Source: CAG-217 sp963638105 (lineage in GTDB: Bacteria; Bacillota; Clostridia; Oscillospirales; Acutalibacteraceae). From it: 64,000 nucleotides of DNA. The stretch is from assembly GCA_963638105.1 (NCBI GenBank), contig CAVHPP010000008.1, forward strand, positions 32,946 to 96,945. Direction: 5' to 3'. The notes under the pieces were generated by a model. It saw only the letters and a program-made list of their open reading frames with translations. It was not told where the DNA came from and did not search any database. This document shows, in pieces, positions 58,085 to 64,000 of the stretch. Every line of letters begins with the position of its first letter. The stretch's first letter is position 1. A program made the translations under genes and the position numbers.

Positions 58085-61000
58085 TTATGCGCCTGCTGCG
58101 GCGATCCGTTGCAGCAGAACATAGTCACGCAAGTTGATGGTGCCATCCTTATTCAGATCGTACACATAACCGAGAGTGCTCTTGTCTGCCGCACCCATGT
58201 GATCAAAGAATTGAGTCTCCACCACAACGGCCCGACGGCGTTCCGTTACCCCGCACCGGGTACAGGTATAAATGCAAACGCCCGGCTCAGAACCGCTGTA
58301 TTGGAAAATATGACCATATTCCGGCGCCGCCGCGATCACCTGGTGTACTTGTTCCCGGCACACAGTACAAGTGCCGGTGCGCTGACCGTCCGTAGCGCAG
58401 GAGGGATCCAAGGTCACCGTCCACTGCTCTACCCGGTGTCCGGGAGCTTCCGACTCCGTGCGCAACTGCGCGGTACAATTTCCATTGCCGGCAGGGTCTT
58501 CTACTGTGCAAACCCGTACAACAATCTTTTTATGGGTGCAATCCTCGGCCTGGACCACCTGGTCCTGATAACAGCCGGCTTTCCAAACATACCGGCCGCT
58601 TGTATCGGTCACATGGGTGGTGCGAATGGTGTCCGTCGCCGTATCCATACACCGCGCACAGCGCAGGTATTCAAAAATGTGTCCGTTGCTCTCCGACTGG
58701 TCATCGGTCTGGATCACTTGCAGATCATGCCCCAGCGGTGCTGCAAACCCGGTGGTGTACACACTGCCGCAAACGCTGCAAGTGTAGCAATCGTATCCGG
58801 CTGCGGTACAGGTGGCCGCTACCGTCGTCTTTACAAAGCTGTGTGCCCCGGGCTGCGTGTAATCCGCGCGATAGCTGTACCCGCACACCGTACAGGTGTA
58901 TTGCGTATAACCGGACTGACTGCAAGTGGCCGCCACCACTTCGCTTTGATAATCGTGCGCCGTGGCAGGGATCAGAACATCGTAACTCTGCTTACACCCG
59001 GAACACATATACTTGATCACGCCGGCTTCTGTACAGCTGGCAGGCGTTTCACTGACTTTTACATAAGCATGCCCGGTCGCCGGTATGGTCACACCCTGCC
59101 GCAACAGAAGTCCGCAGTCAACACAGTAAACATCGCCGGTATATCCGTCATTACAAGCATTGGAAGGATATGCATATTTGGTCTGCGTATTGGTATGCGC
59201 GCAGTCTAAAGTCACAAAGGAAATGCTGTGGTTCTCTGCATAAGTTTGTGCAGTGGTATTGGCGTAGCCGTGAATGGATACGGCCGTACTGTTATCAAAT
59301 ACATAATTCCCGAATTCCTGCACACTGGCCGGAATCACAACGGTTTTTAGACTGGAAACATTTGCACAGGCCCGATAAGGTATGCGATCTCTGCCACCCT
59401 CAAACACAACCGTCTCTATGCTACTTCCATCCAAACAGGAAACATCGTTATAATTCCAACGACTATACATCTGCGTAACATACTGCGGTATGGTCAGACT
59501 TTTCAACTTTGTACACCCATTGAATGCACCGGCGCATATCGTAGTCAAGCTTTCCGGCAAGGTCACACTGGTCAGGTGCACACAATTTTCAAATGCATAT
59601 GCACCAATATATTCCAACTGATTCGGCAACACGACTGTCTCAAAATGACAACCACCGTATGCCTGATCGCCGATTGTCTTTACGGAATTCGGCAAAGCGA
59701 ATTCCGTTATACCATGACAATTTTGAAAAGCATTTGCACCGATACTGCTTACCGTATTGGGTAGAGTTATACCGTGCCCGGTTAAGCCGGTACATCCGGA
59801 AAAAGCGGCATTTCCTATAGTTGTCACACCGACAGGAATGTTGATACCGTCACCGGTTAATGCGGTACACCCCCTGAATGCACTACTATTAATTGTCTTC
59901 ACACCAGCAGGAATCACAACTTTATTTAATCGGGTGGCATTTGCACATGAAAGATAGGGTATGTAATCTCTGCCACCCTCAAACACAACCGTCTCTATGC
60001 TACTTCCATCCAAACAGGAAACATCGTTATAATTCCAACGACTATACATCTGCGTAACATACTGCGGTATGGTCAGACTTTTCAACTTTGTACACCCATT
60101 GAATGCACCGGCGCATATCGTAGTCAAGCTTTCCGGCAAGGTCACACTGGTCAGGTGCACACAATTTTCAAATGCATATGCACCAATATATTCCAACTGA
60201 TTCGGCAGCACTGCCGTTTCAAATTTACATCCACGAAAAACTTGATCGTTAATGCGCTTTACAGGATAACCGCCCAATGTGGACGGTACATACAGATTTC
60301 GTGCACTACCGGTATATTTGGTAATAGTTGCAGCGCCATTGGAAACAGAATAAGTATAGTCTTTATAATGCGTGTCTGTAATTTCAGTCTGATTACCGTC
60401 CGCGTCTGTATAAGAAGTCTTACCGGTGACCGGATCATACACACCGCTAACGGTGATCGGCACGGTTACAGACAAACTATCATCTGCTGCAGAACAGATC
60501 GTAACCGAAGTGGTGCCCTCGGCCACACCGGTAATAAACCCACATGCATCTACCGTGGCAATACTTGGATCTGTGCAAGTGTAGTTCAACTGGGTTTCCG
60601 TTGTATTTGTCGGCGTATAAGACACAGACAAATATCGATTTTCGTTGACTGCCAAAGTCACTTCCCCATCCGTGCAGGAAAGGCCGGTAATAGGCACATA
60701 TTTTCCGCTTTGATCAGTGAGGGACAGCAAATCATCATAGTCCGGAAAATACTTTTTTACATACAGAGAATTGACGGAATCTTCGATAGAAGTAAAAGCA
60801 TTAGAGGCCACGGAACGATAGTTTTCAACTGCGTTGTAACGGTCCATCATTTCATTTTCGCTTTTGAAAATCAAACTCCAAGCGGCTTTTTTGTACTGCG
60901 CGTCCAAAACCTTTTCCACATAATCGCACCCCAAAAGCGCCGATTTTTCGTAAAACCCAATGGCAGCCATAAATCGTTCTGCATTCTCTGCCGTTGCACT

Positions 61001-61969
61001 GTTTTGAAACTGAGCACGCAAAGACTCCATACAGCTGCGTAGCGTTGTTTCAAATGAATCCAAGGCTGCAATAGAATAATATGCGGAAATAATATCATCC
61101 GTTGCCAGCCAAGCATCGACCGCAGCTTTGGTGCCCTTATAAATCAGGTTCAATCCGGCAATCGGCGCCGATATAGCAGACCAAAGTGCAGACACCGCCA
61201 CATCAAATATGATCTCCACAGAAAATTCAGCCAGCTGAATGGCTTCTACCAGCGTTCTGGACATTGCATTTTGCTGATAACCGATCACTTCCGCCACAGC
61301 AGCTTTCAAATAAGTATCGTCCGTGTTGTCACGAATCATTTTGAGCACATCGATCTCATAACTGGTTAAATCAAATGTGATCTGATACCTGGATAAATTC
61401 AAAACATAGTCGATGACCGTTTTAGACATACCAACGATTTGCGAAGTCTGTTTCAAAGCCTCGCTCAAATCAGAAGCCTGAGAAAGCAGTGCCGTTACCT
61501 GTGAGGCTTTGTCAGCGGTTAGTGTCGCTGTACAATCTGATTCAGAAAGCGTAGTCGTGATCTTTTTTGTGGCACTGATCACATAATTGACATACCGATT
61601 TGAAAAATACTTGAGCAAATTCTGATTTTTAGATGCCTGATCGATAATATCAAACAGCATCAACTCATAATACTGCACTTTATCAAAGGATGTTGACGCA
61701 GCAGAAGCAGGATTCAGCAAATTATTCGCCGTCTCCCAAGCAGCAACGCTACTTTGAAATTCGCTGTTCTTCTTAAATGCCTGGGCAAATTCGTGGTTGT
61801 ATGTTCCTATTTGAAACACATTATAAACATCGTCCATTCCGTAACATTCCGCTTGAAATGTTACATAATTTGGAATGTTATCATCTGCCGCTGCAGCGGA
61901 AAAATCCACGCAAAGCACAGAGGTGGCCATAAGCGCTATGGAAATAAGCATACTGAGCAGTCTTTTCAT
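58085..61969 (-). CDS. Large secreted surface protein: helical region, Ig-like, BspA-type LRRs, CxxC repeats, half dockerin
   Basis: A 1294-residue exported protein. Residues 1-27 are a signal peptide (MKRLLSMLISIALMATSV). About 30-420 form a helical region of unknown type. About 440-515 is a BIG_2-like Ig domain (GEVTLAVNENRYLSVSYTP). About 540-870 are LRR_5/BspA repeats, including a duplicated 80-residue block with a 193-residue period. About 880-1080 hold GH..ATC...G...YTCxxCG repeats with paired Cys. The C-terminus has one EF-hand-like half-dockerin (DLNKDGTINLRDYVLLQRI). Start at the second ATG gives the canonical signal peptide. It probably binds host or particle surfaces. Its promoter diverges from that of the lipase gene. 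Confidence 0.8.
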   Translation of the reverse strand: MKRLLSMLISIALMATSVLCVDFSAAAADDNIPNYVTFQAECYGMDDVYNVFQIGTYNHEFAQAFKKNSEFQSSVAAWETANNLLNPASAASTSFDKVQYYELMLFDIIDQASKNQNLLKYFSNRYVNYVISATKKITTTLSESDCTATLTADKASQVTALLSQASDLSEALKQTSQIVGMSKTVIDYVLNLSRYQITFDLTSYEIDVLKMIRDNTDDTYLKAAVAEVIGYQQNAMSRTLVEAIQLAEFSVEIIFDVAVSALWSAISAPIAGLNLIYKGTKAAVDAWLATDDIISAYYSIAALDSFETTLRSCMESLRAQFQNSATAENAERFMAAIGFYEKSALLGCDYVEKVLDAQYKKAAWSLIFKSENEMMDRYNAVENYRSVASNAFTSIEDSVNSLYVKKYFPDYDDLLSLTDQSGKYVPITGLSCTDGEVTLAVNENRYLSVSYTPTNTTETQLNYTCTDPSIATVDACGFITGVAEGTTSVTICSAADDSLSVTVPITVSGVYDPVTGKTSYTDADGNQTEITDTHYKDYTYSVSNGAATITKYTGSARNLYVPSTLGGYPVKRINDQVFRGCKFETAVLPNQLEYIGAYAFENCVHLTSVTLPESLTTICAGAFNGCTKLKSLTIPQYVTQMYSRWNYNDVSCLDGSSIETVVFEGGRDYIPYLSCANATRLNKVVIPAGVKTINSSAFRGCTALTGDGINIPVGVTTIGNAAFSGCTGLTGHGITLPNTVSSIGANAFQNCHGITEFALPNSVKTIGDQAYGGCHFETVVLPNQLEYIGAYAFENCVHLTSVTLPESLTTICAGAFNGCTKLKSLTIPQYVTQMYSRWNYNDVSCLDGSSIETVVFEGGRDRIPYRACANVSSLKTVVIPASVQEFGNYVFDNSTAVSIHGYANTTAQTYAENHSISFVTLDCAHTNTQTKYAYPSNACNDGYTGDVYCVDCGLLLRQGVTIPATGHAYVKVSETPASCTEAGVIKYMCSGCKQSYDVLIPATAHDYQSEVVAATCSQSGYTQYTCTVCGYSYRADYTQPGAHSFVKTTVAATCTAAGYDCYTCSVCGSVYTTGFAAPLGHDLQVIQTDDQSESNGHIFEYLRCARCMDTATDTIRTTHVTDTSGRYVWKAGCYQDQVVQAEDCTHKKIVVRVCTVEDPAGNGNCTAQLRTESEAPGHRVEQWTVTLDPSCATDGQRTGTCTVCREQVHQVIAAAPEYGHIFQYSGSEPGVCIYTCTRCGVTERRRAVVVETQFFDHMGAADKSTLGYVYDLNKDGTINLRDYVLLQRIAAAGA
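59387..59628. repeat. Direct repeat copy 1, 242 bp exact, within the LRR gene
   Basis: Identical over 242 bp to 59966-60207, offset 579 bp (exactly 193 codons), so the frame is kept. It encodes one LRR block from about NQLEYIGAYAFEN to GSSIETVVFEGGRD. Confidence 0.95.
59966..60207. repeat. Direct repeat copy 2, 242 bp exact, within the LRR gene
   Basis: Identical to 59387-59628. Sequence outside the unit diverges at once on both sides (for example AACACGACTG versus AGCACTGCCG after the shared part), which indicates recent duplication or gene conversion. Confidence 0.95.
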
Positions 61970-62000
61970 ATTTGATCTCCCATCTAATCCGTTACTCGGT

Positions 62001-62029
62001 ATAATACCATATTTTGTCCCTATTCGCAA
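62001..62029 (-). promoter_or_regulatory. Promoter for the large surface protein gene
   Basis: On the minus strand TTGCGA (62024-62029) and TATTAT (62001-62006) with 17-base spacing. Confidence 0.5.
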
Positions 62030-62095
62030 GCCAAGCCTGCGGCCCTTATTGCGGATTGCACAAGAGCGAGGGCGTTTTTTTATGCAATATGTGAA

Positions 62096-62124
62096 TTGAC
62101 TTCACCGGATCGACAACTTATAAT
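62096..62124 (+). promoter_or_regulatory. Sigma-A-type promoter for the lipase gene
   Basis: TTGACT (62096-62101) and TATAAT (62119-62124) with 17-base spacing. Confidence 0.8.
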
Positions 62125-62174
62125 TAAGATAAGGGTAATTTTACGCACTTTTGCAACGGAAGGGGCAACTGAAT

Positions 62175-63842
62175 ATGAAAAAGAATTTACGCAGCCTATT
62201 GTGCGGTCTGCTGGCACTGGTGCTGGTGTGTTCCTGCGCCGGCGCGGCCTTTGCCAAGGACAACGGCGCCACACCGGTAATCTCTGTGCACGGCATGGGC
62301 GGCTCCGGGCTGTACCTAAACCCGGGCACGGAGGATGAGCAGCAAGTGGGCGTGTTTGACGCCAAAAGCCTGCTCAGCCGCGGCGGGCTAATCCAAAATG
62401 TGCTGGCTGCCGTGGGCGGCAAACAGACGGACCCGGACACCGTCATTGACCAAATTGCCGATTTAATGAGCGACTACCGCAACATCGCCTGCGATGAGGA
62501 CGGCAACAGTCTTTACAATGTAGGCATCACCAACTACTGGACCGACAGTCTGAAAAACCACCCGAGCTACCTGTCCGGCACCAGCAACGAGCCGGCCATT
62601 TGCCGCCAAGTGGCGCAGAATATCGGCGCAGACAAAGTGTATGCCTTTAACTACGATTGGCGACTGGACGCCTGCAAAACGGCTGCCCAGCTGGCAGACT
62701 TTGTGGGTCAGGTTAAAGCCAAAACCGGCAAAAAACAAGTGACCCTGATCGGCAGTTCAGAGGGCACGGTGATCCTCAGCGCTTATATCGATCAATATGG
62801 CGACCGGGGTGACATCCGCCGCTTGGTAATGATCAACGGAGCGCTCACCGGTGTGTCCGTCACCAAGCTGTTTTGCCAGGATCTTCTGTTTGACGCGGAT
62901 GTGGTCAAGAAATACTTGGACCGGGTGACCACCTCTTACCACAACCCGGACTTTGACTTTACCCAGCTGAACCGGCTGGCAAACAGCCTGAATGTGGGCT
63001 ACCTGTGCGACTTTTTGACGCAAGTAGCAGAGGATCCGGTGCTGGTAGAGCGGGTGTATAATGAGATCTTTTATCCGGTATTCGGCTGTATTCCCATGCT
63101 GTGGGAGTTTATCCCTTATGATGATTTTGACGACAGCGTGGATGCCATGACCGCCATCGGCTTTTTAGACCAAAGCAGCGGCCTGTACAAGAAGATCACC
63201 CGCTACCATAAGGTGCAAAAGCGCCTGCCCGGCAATCTGAAAGCCATGCAAAAGGCCGGCACCGATGTGGTGATCGTAGCCAACTACGGCCTGCCCAATA
63301 TTCCCATCAACTCTGCGTATGCCAATCAAACGGATATTCTCATTGACACCAAATACGCTTCCGTGGGAGCCACCACGGCGGACTACGGCAAGACCTTAAA
63401 GCGCACCGGCGCCCATGTGTCGCCGGACCGCATTGTGGACGCCGCCACCTGTTTGCTTCCCAACAACACCTGGTTCTTTAAGGGCGTGGCTCATGTGAAC
63501 TTCTGGTACGACAGCCAAGCCACCAAATTCTTGGCCGGACTGATCACCAACCCGGAGAAAAAGCAGTCTGTGCAGACGGTAAAAGCAGCCACCGGCAACG
63601 GCCAGTTTGTAAACACGGACGAAAAACAAAATATCGTTCCCTTTAGCGCCGGCAAGAGCACAAACAGCAGCGGTACAAAGAACACCAATCCCAAGAACAC
63701 TGCGACCGCAGCTGTTAAGTCCCCTGCCACCGGCGCCCATTGGAGCCTGGCAGTGGGCGGCTCCGGTCTGGCCGCCTCCGGCTTGCTTTTTGCCTTGCAC
63801 GCCCTACTGGCCAAAAAGAAGAACGACACGGCTACAAAATAA
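62175..63842 (+). CDS. Wall-anchored alpha/beta-hydrolase, LCAT-like lipase/acyltransferase
   Basis: A 555-residue exported protein. Residues 1-27 are a signal peptide ending AFA. The hydrolase fold shows PVISVHGMGGSGLYLN (oxyanion region), FNYDWRLDACKTA (YDWR, typical of the lecithin:cholesterol acyltransferase family) and LIGSSEGTVI, the GxSxG elbow with Ser195 as nucleophile. The His of the triad is probably in GVAHVNFWY. A Ser/Thr/Asn-rich spacer leads to SPATG at 516-520, a hydrophobic stretch and KKK, a sortase-type (S/P)PXTG anchor like that of the protein at 2019-3173. Substrate is likely an ester lipid outside the cell. ATG 62175 follows AGGGG by about nine bases. Confidence 0.82.
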   Translation: MKKNLRSLLCGLLALVLVCSCAGAAFAKDNGATPVISVHGMGGSGLYLNPGTEDEQQVGVFDAKSLLSRGGLIQNVLAAVGGKQTDPDTVIDQIADLMSDYRNIACDEDGNSLYNVGITNYWTDSLKNHPSYLSGTSNEPAICRQVAQNIGADKVYAFNYDWRLDACKTAAQLADFVGQVKAKTGKKQVTLIGSSEGTVILSAYIDQYGDRGDIRRLVMINGALTGVSVTKLFCQDLLFDADVVKKYLDRVTTSYHNPDFDFTQLNRLANSLNVGYLCDFLTQVAEDPVLVERVYNEIFYPVFGCIPMLWEFIPYDDFDDSVDAMTAIGFLDQSSGLYKKITRYHKVQKRLPGNLKAMQKAGTDVVIVANYGLPNIPINSAYANQTDILIDTKYASVGATTADYGKTLKRTGAHVSPDRIVDAATCLLPNNTWFFKGVAHVNFWYDSQATKFLAGLITNPEKKQSVQTVKAATGNGQFVNTDEKQNIVPFSAGKSTNSSGTKNTNPKNTATAAVKSPATGAHWSLAVGGSGLAASGLLFALHALLAKKKNDTATK

Positions 63843-63860
63843 TATCTGTACTTAAACCAG

Positions 63861-63893
63861 CGCCCCCTTGCATAAGCAAGGGGGCATTTTTTG
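63861..63893 (+). terminator. Intrinsic terminator after the lipase gene
   Basis: GCCCCCTTGC and GCAAGGGGGC form a perfect 10-bp stem with an ATAA loop, then ATTTTTTG. Confidence 0.92.
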
Positions 63894-63914
63894 CCCGAAA
63901 TTCAAAAAAATTGC

Positions 63915-64000
63915 GGGCCGATGTAGGCATCGGCCCCTACTTACCAATCCCTCCACCGCCTACGGCGGTCCCCCACCGGACCGGTGCCCGTCCCCTCTGT
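63915..64000. repeat. Palindrome-rich intergenic repeat, cut by the window edge
   Basis: Three inverted repeats in 80 bp: GGGCCGATG-TAGG-CATCGGCCC (63915-63936), CCGCC-TAC-GGCGG (about 63957-63969) and CACCGG-A-CCGGTG (about 63975-63987). No coding sequence. It resembles the dispersed GTAGGGGCCGATGC-type intergenic repeats I associate with gut Clostridia genomes; only one copy is in this window, so dispersal is unproven. Confidence 0.55.

Noticed and set aside
59387..60207. Possible CRISPR or transposon repeats
   Set aside because: There are only two 242-bp copies, in frame inside an LRR gene, with coding sequence between them; no short regular repeats and no transposase.

Overview
The window comes from a low-to-mid GC, endospore-forming Firmicute of the class Clostridia, most likely an Oscillospirales/Ruminococcaceae-type gut bacterium. 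The lineage is inferred from an intact pro-sigma-K gene, an mraZ-led dcw cluster whose MurE carries the DNPR motif of meso-diaminopimelate ligases, a T-box upstream of pheST, an IreB gene, BspA-type leucine-rich-repeat surface proteins and SPATG cell-wall anchors. A run of 78 N at 39721-39798 shows that this is a draft scaffold, probably metagenomic. I saw no rRNA, tRNA, CRISPR array, prophage or insertion sequence.

Layout. 1-779 (-): a signal-peptidase-like protein coupled to the start of an ABC exporter. 858-3217 (+): a promoter, a cobalamin riboswitch and two exported proteins that together resemble a split transcobalamin/intrinsic factor. 3289-6175 (+): an operon of a zinc-ribbon/LRR membrane protein, a helix-turn-helix-like protein and a Ser/Thr kinase. 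6237-6965 (+): sigK. 6951-11604 (-): a lone fumarase beta subunit, a small coiled-coil protein and two tandem parvulin-type foldases. 11794-17404 (+): an O-antigen-ligase-like protein, TrkA/TrkH potassium uptake and a split ThrE exporter. 17455-23279: a histidine phosphatase (-), then a DUF188 protein, glycerate kinase, a small unknown protein and a GH38 alpha-mannosidase (+).

23610-37736 (-) is the division and cell-wall cluster mraZ-rsmH-ftsL-pbp-murE-murF-mraY-ftsW-murG-murA-ftsQ-ftsZ, driven at its head by a near-consensus promoter. 38049-39449 (+) is a GPH sugar symporter. 39510-45167 (-) holds a Na+(K+)/H+ antiporter interrupted by the gap, a coiled-coil protein, coaD, rsmD, uvrC and HPr. 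45342-51820 (-) is the ylxM-ffh-rpsP-khpA / rimM-trmD series, split by a self-contained GH2 beta-mannosidase unit. 52122-53462 (+) is a sodium-pump beta/gamma pair; 53526-57306 (+) is T-box-pheS-pheT; 57422-57976 (+) is ireB plus an unknown gene. The right end has a large LRR/zinc-ribbon-like surface protein (-) with an exact 242-bp internal duplication, divergent from a wall-anchored LCAT-like lipase (+), and ends in a palindrome-rich intergenic repeat.

How the genes fit together. The window combines housekeeping modules (wall synthesis, division, translation, protein targeting) with host- or diet-facing functions: capture of cobalamin at the surface, degradation and import of mannosides (GH38, GH2, GPH symporter, HPr), and surface adhesion or lipid hydrolysis. 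Most transcription units have a sigma-A promoter with 16-18 bp spacing and a hairpin-plus-U terminator, so unit boundaries are unusually clear. The strongest candidate for an under-described system is the cobalamin-riboswitch-controlled pair at 1159-3173.
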